Shown: positions 45,553 through 52,651 of the stretch, piece by piece
Numbering within the stretch: position 1 is the first letter of the stretch
Layout: each line of letters opens with the position of its first letter
Assembly (NCBI GenBank): GCA_035913415.1
Contig: JAMIIV010000068.1
Location: 7,594-71,593, forward strand
From: UBA5070 sp035913415
Lineage (GTDB): Bacteria; Fibrobacterota; Fibrobacteria; UBA5070
Reading direction: 5' to 3'
Length of the DNA stretch: 64,000 nucleotides
Notes under the pieces: model-generated
What the model was told of the DNA's origin: nothing
What the model saw: only the letters and a program-made list of their open reading frames with translations
The model's database searches: none
Made by a program: the position numbers and the translations under genes

Positions 45553-46053
45553 TCAGCGAGGCATACCCTGGTCGCAGGGGTGATCCCCCCACGTGAAGAT
45601 CCGGCCCGCGGAGTCCAGTGCCAGTCGGCATGTGAAATGCCCGATGGAAATGTCCCTGGCTTTTTTCAGCTCGGGGGGAAGGCGGTCTTCGCCATTGATC
45701 GTGTTCCCCCAGGTGCGGACCGTGCCGTCTTCCAGGAGAGCGCTGACGGAGCTGTATCCGGCGGACAACTTGACCACGTTGCCCAGGCCGTCCGGAATGT
45801 CGTTTTCCCCTTGAAAGTTGGGGCCCCAGGCCAGAACCGTCCCGTCGTTCATCAAGGCCAAGGCCTGGTGGGCACCGGCCGCAATGGATTTCACCTCCGA
45901 GATCCCCGCGGGAACCGCTGGATTTTGGAACTCGTCAGGCTCCATGGTCGTGCGGAACTTCAGCTCGCCTTTCCTGGTCAGAGCCAGGAGAAAACCTTGC
46001 CCCAGGGCAACGGACTTGAACATGCCCGGGTCCGCAGGTTGGGCCTGTTGCAA
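45553..46053 (-). CDS. RCC1-repeat protein fragment
   Basis: About 166 aa of regulator-of-chromosome-condensation (RCC1) propeller sequence are visible. Repeats include SIAAGAHQALALMNDGTVLAWG, ALLEDGTVRTWG and RLALDSAGRIFTWG, roughly three blades, where a full propeller needs seven. The frame opens at TTG 46053 without a signal peptide. A neighbouring frame upstream (to about 46120) reads SIPAVLATTIWVA, a possible signal peptide, so a frameshift near 46050 may have broken the gene. The C terminus stops in the middle of a blade. It is probably a remnant of a larger secreted RCC1 protein. Confidence 0.5.
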   Translation of the reverse strand: MQQAQPADPGMFKSVALGQGFLLALTRKGELKFRTTMEPDEFQNPAVPAGISEVKSIAAGAHQALALMNDGTVLAWGPNFQGENDIPDGLGNVVKLSAGYSSVSALLEDGTVRTWGNTINGEDRLPPELKKARDISIGHFTCRLALDSAGRIFTWGDHPCDQGMPR

Positions 46054-46198
46054 CCCAGATCGTCGTCGCGAGGACCGCCGGTATCGATCGGTCCGACCGA
46101 CGGGACGCGCGCTCGATCACCCAAGCACGTCCCGATCAGCGGATGCGGAGCCTAACCTCCCTGGCCGCCGTCGGCGAGGAGCGTTGTTCGCCGAGGCG

Positions 46199-46522
46199 TC
46201 AGATCAGTTTCAGGCGTTCCTCGGGCGACAGCAGCGAGACCAGGCGTACGGCCAGGTGGTTGTTGACCACCACGACTTCGCCCTTGGCCATGAAGCGTTT
46301 GTTGACCACCACGTCTACAGCTTCACCGGCAAGGCGGTCCAATTGCACGACCTGCTCCACCTGCAGGGTCAACAGTTCGTCGACGGTCATGCGGGACCCG
46401 CCCAGGCGCAACTTCACCGGGACCCGGATGTCCTGGAGCTGTTCCAGATCCAGCGAGCGGCGGGGCGACTTGCGGTACTGCGTGTCCAAGGGGCCTCCAG
46501 AGGGTGGGACGTCGTCGAGCAC
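46199..46522 (-). CDS. fliN: Solitary FliN-type switch protein (SpoA domain)
   Basis: The 107-aa protein is a single SpoA domain preceded by a short basic segment. VPVKLRLGGSRMTVDELLTL, VVQLDRLAGEAVDVVVN and AKGEVVVVNNHLAVRL match FliN. It lies about 6 kb beyond the end of the flagellar operon, on the other strand, while that operon already has a FliY with its own SpoA domain. So the motor may contain both FliY and FliN, as in spirochaete and epsilonproteobacterial C rings. GTG is the start, with no strong ribosome-binding sequence visible. Confidence 0.82.
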   Translation of the reverse strand: MLDDVPPSGGPLDTQYRKSPRRSLDLEQLQDIRVPVKLRLGGSRMTVDELLTLQVEQVVQLDRLAGEAVDVVVNKRFMAKGEVVVVNNHLAVRLVSLLSPEERLKLI

Positions 46523-46554
46523 CGGCGGCAGCCGGAGTCGGTGGTCCGGTTTCT

Positions 46555-46583
46555 ATTATAACGCTTCAACATGCCCATGTCCG
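46555..46583 (-). promoter_or_regulatory. Candidate promoter of fliN
   Basis: On the minus strand CGGACA (46583-46578), 17 bases, then a consensus TATAAT (46560-46555). It lies in an AT-rich patch between fliN and the divergent pyrB, and the -35 box falls inside the pyrB coding start. Confidence 0.5.
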
Positions 46584-47533
46584 CAATTGCCCAGCAGGGC
46601 CCTCTTTCCATCCGCCACCTGGCGGGCCTGCGGGAGGTCCCGCGGTCCGACCTCGAGACTCTCCTCGATGTCGCCCAGGGGTTCCGCGACGCACTCGATT
46701 CCGGTGTGCCGGTCGCGAAGTCCCTGGCCGGCCGCTCGGTGGTGAACCTGTTCTTCGAGAACTCCACCCGCACGCGCCTGTCGTTCGAAGCCGCCGAGAA
46801 ACGTCTGGGCGCAAGCCCCATGAATTTCACGGCTTCGGGTTCCAGCACCGCCAAGGGCGAGACGCTGCGCGATACCGCGCGCAACATCCAGGCCCTCGGA
46901 GCGGACGTGTTCGTGGTGCGCCACGCCAGCGCCGGGGTGCCCAGCTTCCTGGCCCAGACCACCGACGCCGTGATCATCAACGCCGGCGACGGCGCCTGCG
47001 AGCACCCCACCCAGGGGCTCCTGGACGTGCTCACCTTGCGCCAGCGCTTCGGCTCCTTCGAGGGGCGCGAAGTCGCCATCATCGGCGACATCCGCCATTC
47101 CCGGGTGGCCCGCTCCGACATCTGGGCCCTGACCACCCTGGGAGCCAAGGTCCGGCTCTTCGGACCGGCCACGCTGTTGCCGCGCCATCCGTTGGCCTAC
47201 GGACCCATGGTCGAAGTCGTCGACAGCCTGGAACACGCCTTGGAAGGCGTCGATGCCGTGATGCTCCTGCGCATCCAGCACGAACGCCAGTCGTCCGGGC
47301 TGCTGCCGTCGCTGCGCGAATACCGCCAGACCTTCGGGCTGGACAAATCCCGTCTTTCCTTGTGCCGGCCCGGCGCCCTGGTTCTGCACCCGGGCCCCAT
47401 CAATCGAGGTGTCGAGGTCACTTCCGACGTCGCCGACGGGCTCCAGTCCGTGATCCTCGACCAGGTGACCAACGGCGTCGCCGTCCGGATGGCCGCCTTG
47501 CACCTGCTCGCCGGAGTCCACCACCATGCCTGA
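46571..47533 (+). CDS. pyrB: Aspartate carbamoyltransferase catalytic subunit
   Basis: PyrB makes carbamoyl aspartate in pyrimidine synthesis. The 320-aa protein has the carbamoyl-phosphate motif FENSTRTR (62-69), SSTAKGET, HPTQGLLD, and the aspartate-side HPGPINRGVE. Length and C terminus (NGVAVRMAALHLL) match the class that teams with a dihydroorotase-like partner. Two ATGs (46571, 46577) could start it. It overlaps the following gene by eight bases. Confidence 0.96.
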   Translation: MPMSAIAQQGPLSIRHLAGLREVPRSDLETLLDVAQGFRDALDSGVPVAKSLAGRSVVNLFFENSTRTRLSFEAAEKRLGASPMNFTASGSSTAKGETLRDTARNIQALGADVFVVRHASAGVPSFLAQTTDAVIINAGDGACEHPTQGLLDVLTLRQRFGSFEGREVAIIGDIRHSRVARSDIWALTTLGAKVRLFGPATLLPRHPLAYGPMVEVVDSLEHALEGVDAVMLLRIQHERQSSGLLPSLREYRQTFGLDKSRLSLCRPGALVLHPGPINRGVEVTSDVADGLQSVILDQVTNGVAVRMAALHLLAGVHHHA

Positions 47534-48641
47534 CCTCCGCCTCCTGCCCGGTTTCGTCGACCTCGGTGTCGCGTTCGGCGAGCCCGGCGCCGAACAAGCC
47601 GAGACCATCCAGTCGGGTTTGCGCGCCGCGGTCCGCGGCGGCTTCGCGGCGGTGGTGCTCGAGCCCTTCACCGAACCCGCCATCGACACGGACGCCCAGA
47701 TCCGCCTGGCCCTCCAGCGAGCCGAGGGTGCCGAGTGCGCCCTGCTGGTGCTGGGTTCGGCCACCCGCGACCAGGGCGCCCTCACGGAAATGGACCTTTT
47801 GGCCGAGGCCGGTGCCGTGGGTGTGCATCTGGGCGAGCATCTTCCCGATCCGGGCCGGTTGCGTTCGGTCCTGGAATACGCGGTCCAGCGCCACATGCCG
47901 GTGTTCGTGCATCCGGCCGAACCCAGCCTCTGCCGCGGCGCGGTGGTCCACGAGGGGCTGGTCTCCGAGACGTTGGGCCTCAAGGGATGCCCTTCCCTGG
48001 TCGAGGAAGTGGGCTTGGGCATCCTGCTGCCGCTGGTGCGGCTCACCGGAGCGCGTGTGCACCTGTGCCGCCTGTCCACGGCACGCGGCGTCGCGATGGT
48101 CCGCCAGGCCCGCTCCGAAGGACTGCCCGTCACCGCGGATGTCGGATTCCGTCATCTGCTGGCCACCGAGTCCGCCGTCCAGGGCTTCGACGCCAACTGG
48201 CGCTTCTGGCCCCCGCTGCGCGGCGAGTCCGACCGCCAAGCCCTGTGGGAGGGCCTGCGCGACGGCACCATCGACGCCATCGTCTCGCACCACGTCCCGG
48301 TCCCCGACGAGCTCAAACTCGCCGAATTCGACCGCAGTCCGGTGGGAGCCATCGGACTCGAGACGGTTTTCCCCGCTCTCTGGACCGCCCGCGCCAAAGG
48401 GCTCGTCCCCGAGTTCTCGCTGGAAGACCTCGTGGCCTGGCTCGCCGACGGACCTCGGCGCGTGCTGGGCCTTCCGCCCACCCCTCCCGCCGAGCAGGAC
48501 GGGACCTGGTGGAATTTCGAGGCCCGATGGATCCCCTGCGGGACCAACCTCGCGTCGCTTTCCCGCAACTGCCCCGAGATCGGACAGGACCTGTCTCCAT
48601 CGTTCGCCGGTCTGCGCCGCGGCGGCTGCGACATTTTCTGA
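47526..48641 (+). CDS. Non-catalytic dihydroorotase-like subunit (PyrC'/PyrX type)
   Basis: The 371-aa protein has the dihydroorotase fold but not its zinc site. The usual D-H-x-H loop reads GFVDLGVAFGEPG. The MPNTNP site reads VLEPFTEP. The VTPHH segment reads TADVGFRHLL, and the ATDHAPH segment reads VSHHVPVP. The structural SPVGAIGLETVFPAL, matching the family GLET motif, is kept. In Pseudomonas such inactive partners are needed for PyrB assembly and regulation. It overlaps pyrB by eight bases, which supports that role. A true dihydroorotase must be encoded elsewhere. Confidence 0.85.
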   Translation: MPDLRLLPGFVDLGVAFGEPGAEQAETIQSGLRAAVRGGFAAVVLEPFTEPAIDTDAQIRLALQRAEGAECALLVLGSATRDQGALTEMDLLAEAGAVGVHLGEHLPDPGRLRSVLEYAVQRHMPVFVHPAEPSLCRGAVVHEGLVSETLGLKGCPSLVEEVGLGILLPLVRLTGARVHLCRLSTARGVAMVRQARSEGLPVTADVGFRHLLATESAVQGFDANWRFWPPLRGESDRQALWEGLRDGTIDAIVSHHVPVPDELKLAEFDRSPVGAIGLETVFPALWTARAKGLVPEFSLEDLVAWLADGPRRVLGLPPTPPAEQDGTWWNFEARWIPCGTNLASLSRNCPEIGQDLSPSFAGLRRGGCDIF

Positions 48642-48650
48642 CTTTCGGCG

Positions 48651-48675
48651 GTCCGGCGCGCGACGCGCCGGACCC
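48651..48675. terminator. Perfect 10-bp hairpin between convergent genes
   Basis: GGTCCGGCGC (48651-48660) pairs with 48666-48675 across five bases. It lies between the pyrC'-like stop (48641) and the HDOD gene stop (48682). No T run follows. Confidence 0.45.
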
Positions 48676-48681
48676 GTCGGG

Positions 48682-49545
48682 TCAGATCGCGCTGGAGACG
48701 AATCCCTTGGCGCTGGCCAGGCGGGTGGGCAGTTCGCGCACCACTTCGCGCAGCGACTCGTGCGAGTCGAGGCCGCACAGCTTCCAGGCGGCTTCTTCCG
48801 GAGGCGTGACCATCGAGCCCGGATGCGCCGGGGCGTTCATGGCCGTGCACAGGATGTTCGCGCAATGGACCGCCGAGGCCAGTCCGGCGTGGTTGCCGGC
48901 CCGCGAGGGTTCACCGCGCCAGCGGATGGCGGTACGCAGGCTTTCGGGGAACTTCCATTTCTCGGCCAGCAAGGCTCCGGCTTCCTGGTCCTGGAAACCG
49001 AGGATGCGAAGTTCGACCTCGGCCAGCGGGACCTGTTTTTGTTGCACCAGTTGGAGGCAGGCCTGGAAGAGTTTCGGTTCGGAAGTCCACAACAGGACTT
49101 TGCCGATGTCGTGGAGGAGTCCGCCCACGAAGGCGTCTTCGGGGTCGCAGATGCGGGTGCGTTCGGCGAGGAGCTTGGCGGTGCTGGCCACCGAGGCCGA
49201 GTGCACCCACAGATTGTCCATGCGGAACAGGTCGCTCGAGGTGGTGCCGCGGAAGGCGTCGATGACGCTGGTGGACAGGACCAGGTTCTTGACCGCGTTG
49301 AACCCCAGGATGACGATGCCCTGGCTGATGGACTGGATGCGGCCGGAGAACCCGTAGAAGGGCGAGTTCACCAACTTCAGGACCTTCGAGGCGATGGCCT
49401 GGTCCTGGACGATGACCTGGGCCAGATCTTCCGACGAGGTCTTGGGGTCTTCCATCCGTCGCGACAGCACCGTGAGCACGGAAGGCAGGGTGGGGATGCT
49501 CTTGACCTGCGAAGCGAGGTCGGAGGCGGTGGGAAGCTCAGGCAT
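48682..49545 (-). CDS. HDOD-domain signalling protein
   Basis: The 287-aa protein is a single HDOD domain, a catalytically altered HD domain common near chemotaxis and cyclic-di-GMP genes. Typical blocks are IPTLPSVLTVLSR, IVQDQAIASKVLKLVNSPFYG, GIVILGFNAVKNLVLSTSV and GLLHDIGKVLL. The start is ATG 49545, which overlaps the end of the small upstream gene by eight bases. It likely senses or transmits a signal together with that protein. Its binding partner is unknown. Confidence 0.85.
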   Translation of the reverse strand: MPELPTASDLASQVKSIPTLPSVLTVLSRRMEDPKTSSEDLAQVIVQDQAIASKVLKLVNSPFYGFSGRIQSISQGIVILGFNAVKNLVLSTSVIDAFRGTTSSDLFRMDNLWVHSASVASTAKLLAERTRICDPEDAFVGGLLHDIGKVLLWTSEPKLFQACLQLVQQKQVPLAEVELRILGFQDQEAGALLAEKWKFPESLRTAIRWRGEPSRAGNHAGLASAVHCANILCTAMNAPAHPGSMVTPPEEAAWKLCGLDSHESLREVVRELPTRLASAKGFVSSAI

Positions 49546-49831
49546 CCAGAGCCTCCAGCAGGACGGCGCGCAACTGCAGCAGGGCCGGGTCGGTGAGGGT
49601 GGGGGGGAGGACTTCGTCGAGCCGAACCTTCTCCGCGGTGATGCGGGCCTCGCGTTCGTCGGGAGTTTCCACGGCGTCCACATCGACGGATTGCACGCCA
49701 CGGCTGGCCAGTTGGGCGATGCTCGCGGCCGTCAAGGTGGCTCCCGCCGGGAGCAGGATCTGGCCACGCGGATCGCGGACCGCCACGGAAACGACCAGAC
49801 CTTCTCGGAGTTGCGGGATGGAGTGGATCAC
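49538..49831 (-). CDS. Small protein like the domain preceding HD-GYP modules
   Basis: This 97-aa protein starts with GTG (49831); an ATG 12 codons upstream (49867) is possible. It resembles the short domain often fused N-terminal to HD-GYP proteins: IPQLREGLVVSVAVRDPRGQILLPAGATLT, then LASRGVQSVDVD. I quote the first part only to place it at about residues 4-33. Here it is a separate gene overlapping an HDOD gene, so the two probably work as a split version of that arrangement. A short charged C-terminal helix ends it. Confidence 0.65.
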   Translation of the reverse strand: MIHSIPQLREGLVVSVAVRDPRGQILLPAGATLTAASIAQLASRGVQSVDVDAVETPDEREARITAEKVRLDEVLPPTLTDPALLQLRAVLLEALDA

Positions 49832-49905
49832 GAGGGCAGTGTACCACCGTTTCCTCGGTGGCGCCATGGTGCAGGGGCCGGAATCTTGGTCCGGCGGGAT
49901 CGTGT

Positions 49906-49934
49906 GTGCGCATCGCGTCTTCCTTTTCTACATT
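49906..49934 (+). promoter_or_regulatory. Candidate promoter of guaB
   Basis: GTGCGC (49906-49911), exactly 17 bases, then TACATT (49929-49934). The layout fits the TTGCG-N17-TAnnAT pattern seen at three other genes. The predicted leader is about 90 bases. It holds no purine-riboswitch core that I can recognise. Confidence 0.45.
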
Positions 49935-50031
49935 TCCCCCTCTTAAGCAACGCAACCGGGCCACTGAGGGAGACCGGTTTCTCCGATCCCCCCGAATGGC
50001 CCAACCGAGTCACGGCTGCGAGGAGAACCAC

Positions 50032-51492
50032 GTGCCCATCGAAGAGACCCTCACGTTCGACGACGTCCTCCTGGTGCCGCAGTACAGCGAAGTGCTGCCC
50101 GCCTACACCTCCACCGAGACGGAGCTGTTTCCGGGATTCAAACTGAACATCCCGGTCCTCAGCGCCCCGATGGACACCGTGACCACTTCCGAACTCGCCA
50201 TCGCCCTGGCCTGCCAGGGTGGACTCGGCGTGATCCACAAGAACATGACCGCCGAACAGCAGGCCGCCGAAGTCGTGCGGGTCAAGCGCTGGCAGTCGGG
50301 GGTGGTCGACCACCCCATCACGCTGTCTCCCGACGACTCCGTCGAAAAGGCTTTCGCCTTCATGGCCACCCGCAAGGTCTCGGGATTCCCCGTCACCGAC
50401 AAGAACGGCCGTCTGGTGGGCATCCTCACCAATCGCGACCTCCGCCTGTCGCGCAAGCAGGGGGGCAAGGTCAGCGAGCTCATGACGTCCTCGAATCTCG
50501 TCACCGCGGCACCCGGCGTCAGCCTCGAAAAGGCGCGCGAACTCATGCACGGCAACCGCATCGAGAAGCTGCCCCTGGTCGACAAGAAGGGCGTCCTGAA
50601 GGGGCTCATCACCTTCACCGACATCAACAAACGCGTCGATTTCCCCCAGTCCCTCCTGGACGACAAGGGCCGTCTGCGTGTGGGCGGTGCCGTGGGCGTG
50701 GGCCCCGATGCCGCCGACCGCGTGGCCGCCTTGGCCGAAGCGGGGGTGGATCTGCTCACCGTCGATACCGCCCATGGCCATTCCAAGGGTGTGGCGGACA
50801 TGGTCAAGAGCATCAAGAAGGCCTGGCCCTCCATCGCCGTGGTCGCGGGCAACGTCGTCACTCCCGAGGCCGTGATCGCTTTGGCCAAGGCTGGTGCGGA
50901 CGTGGTCAAGGTGGGCATCGGTCCCGGCTCGATCTGCACCACGCGTGTGGTCGCCGGTGTGGGGTATCCGCAGTTGTCGGCCGTCATGAGCTGCGCACCC
51001 GCGGCTCGCAAGGCCGGTGTCGGCTTGATCGCCGACGGTGGCATCAAGTACAGCGGCGACATGTCCAAGGCGTTGGCTGCCGGAGCCACGGCAGTCATGC
51101 TCGGATCGCTGTTTGCCGGAACCGATGAAAGTCCTGGAGAGGTCGTCCTGTTCGAAGGGCGTTCCTACAAGGCCTACCGCGGCATGGGGTCCATGGGCGC
51201 CATGCAGCAGGGCTCCAAGGATCGTTATTTCCAGGCCGACGTCACCGATGCACGCAAGTTCGTGCCCGAGGGCATCGAAGGCCAGGTGCCCTACCGCGGT
51301 CCGCTCAAGGACACGGTCTACCAGTTGGTCGGGGGATTGCGCACCTCCATGCACTACTGCGGGGCGGCCTCCATCGCCGAGCTGCACAAGAAGGCGAAGT
51401 TCGTGCGCATCACCGGAGCGGGTCTGCGCGAAAGCCATCCCCACGACGTGCAAATCACCAAAGAAGCACCCAACTACCAGCCCTCGAACTGA
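50032..51492 (+). CDS. guaB: IMP dehydrogenase
   Basis: GuaB oxidises IMP to XMP, the first step to GMP. The 486-aa protein has the N-terminal TFDDVLLVPQYSEVLP. Two CBS domains (about 92-210: FMATRKVSGFPVTD, HGNRIEKLPLVDKKG) are inserted in the barrel. The catalytic loop is GIGPGSICTTR with C302, and the flap region is GMGSMGAMQQGSKDRY. I chose GTG 50032 because AGGAG lies six bases upstream and the frame before it shows no conserved sequence. Length matches E. coli GuaB. Confidence 0.97.
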   Translation: MPIEETLTFDDVLLVPQYSEVLPAYTSTETELFPGFKLNIPVLSAPMDTVTTSELAIALACQGGLGVIHKNMTAEQQAAEVVRVKRWQSGVVDHPITLSPDDSVEKAFAFMATRKVSGFPVTDKNGRLVGILTNRDLRLSRKQGGKVSELMTSSNLVTAAPGVSLEKARELMHGNRIEKLPLVDKKGVLKGLITFTDINKRVDFPQSLLDDKGRLRVGGAVGVGPDAADRVAALAEAGVDLLTVDTAHGHSKGVADMVKSIKKAWPSIAVVAGNVVTPEAVIALAKAGADVVKVGIGPGSICTTRVVAGVGYPQLSAVMSCAPAARKAGVGLIADGGIKYSGDMSKALAAGATAVMLGSLFAGTDESPGEVVLFEGRSYKAYRGMGSMGAMQQGSKDRYFQADVTDARKFVPEGIEGQVPYRGPLKDTVYQLVGGLRTSMHYCGAASIAELHKKAKFVRITGAGLRESHPHDVQITKEAPNYQPSN

Positions 51493-51820
51493 GGGTAGGT
51501 CTACACCGGGCCAGGAGAAGAAGTTTTCCTGGCCTTGGTTGTGCGGGGCACTTCTGGCCGGGTGACGAGTTTCCTCCAGGATGCCTCTGTTCAAGGGATC
51601 CTGGCAGGGTATCGGGGAACGGGTTTGGAGGCGTCGGGACTCCTGTTTTCCGGAGCTTGAAGCACCGGGCCTCCCGGCCTTTGCTTCATAGGGTACAATG
51701 AAGGCTCATCGTGTCGCCACCTTCCTTCCGTCTTCGGGAGTGCTCGGCGAGGAGCCCTTCCGGGGTGGCGCACGGTCTGAGTGTTCGTCCCGGATCCAGA
51801 CCGTGCGCCCAAGGCATCCC
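51493..51820 (+). promoter_or_regulatory. Intergenic region and structured leader of the TIGR02147 gene
   Basis: This 328-base region has no gene. After the guaB hairpin it holds a short inverted repeat (GAAGCA at 51659-51664 with TGCTTC at about 51682-51687) and a near-consensus -10 box TACAAT (51694-51699) without a recognisable -35. Further downstream a perfect 13-bp stem lies just before the ribosome-binding AAGG: GGCGCACGGTCTG at 51767-51779 pairs with 51797-51809 across 17 bases. The stem ends two bases before the AAGG at 51811, so folding could control translation. Confidence 0.6.
51509..51534 (+). terminator. Hairpin after guaB
   Basis: GGCCAGGA (51509-51516) pairs with TCCTGGCC (51527-51534) across ten bases, 17 bases after the guaB stop. 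The following sequence (TTGGTTGTG) is moderately T-rich. Confidence 0.5.
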
Positions 51821-52651
51821 ATGGAACGTCCCTCCATCTTCACATACTTCGACTTCCGTCGATTCCTGAGGGACTCCCAGCAGCAGCGGCGTTCCGTCCG
51901 GCCGGCCTTCACCCTCGAGTACATCGCGGGCAAGGTGGGGTTGAAGTCCAAGGGGCATGTGAGCCTCATCTTCAAGGGTGCCAAGAACATCCCCGACGAG
52001 AAACTTCCCCTGTTCGCGCAGGCCTTCGACCTGGACGAGCGCGAAACCGATTTCTTCGGGCATCTGGTGCGGTTCGGACAGGCTCGTACGCACCGCGACC
52101 GCAAGAAGCACCTCGACATGATGGTGGGCCTCATGCGGGTCGCCGATCGTCGCCTGGTGCCGCGGCAGTACGCGCTGTGCCAGGAGTGGTGGCATCCGGT
52201 CATCCACGAGTTGCTGCGCATCGGCAACTTCCAGGACGACTGGGAAGGCCTTGGGCGTCGTCTGCGCCCCACGATCACGGGGGAGCAGGCCCGGGAATCG
52301 GTTGCCCTCCTGGAAGAGATCGGACTGGTCCGCAAGGATGCTCTCGGGTGCTGGAAACCCACCGAAGCCGTGATCACCTTCGGCGAAGGCTGGAGTTCCG
52401 TGGCGGTGCGCCAGTTCCAGATCCACACCTTCGCGATGGCTCGCCAAGCCCTCGAAGACGTTCCGGTCGACGAACGCGACGTCTCGACCTTGACGCTTTC
52501 GGTAGGGGAATCCACCTTCCGGGAGATCCGGTCGCGCCTGGCCCTGGTACGCCAGGAAATCCTGGCGTTGGCGCGTTCGGAGCGTTCACCCGATCGAGTC
52601 TGCCAGATGAACCTTGCTCTGTTTCCATTGACATCCAAGGATGCCCGCTGA
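51821..52651 (+). CDS. TIGR02147-family putative regulator
   Basis: The 276-aa protein matches the TIGR02147 family, known mainly as an expanded paralogous family in Fibrobacter. The start SIFTYFDFRRFLRDS is the family signature. A helix-turn-helix-like region follows (IAGKVGLKSKGHVSLIFKG, about 32-51), then NIPDEKLPLFAQAFDLDERETDFF, an ordered helical domain and GESTFREIRSRLALVRQEIL near the C terminus. Molecular function is not established. The HTH-like part suggests a transcription regulator. The ATG has AAGG seven bases upstream. Its stop overlaps the following lipoprotein gene (TGATG). Confidence 0.85.
   Translation: MERPSIFTYFDFRRFLRDSQQQRRSVRPAFTLEYIAGKVGLKSKGHVSLIFKGAKNIPDEKLPLFAQAFDLDERETDFFGHLVRFGQARTHRDRKKHLDMMVGLMRVADRRLVPRQYALCQEWWHPVIHELLRIGNFQDDWEGLGRRLRPTITGEQARESVALLEEIGLVRKDALGCWKPTEAVITFGEGWSSVAVRQFQIHTFAMARQALEDVPVDERDVSTLTLSVGESTFREIRSRLALVRQEILALARSERSPDRVCQMNLALFPLTSKDAR

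Noticed and set aside
46554..46559. TATTAT as a -10 box for pyrB
   Set aside because: No -35 box at any reasonable spacing, and the start would fall about five bases before the ATG. The minus-strand reading of the same patch gives a better promoter.
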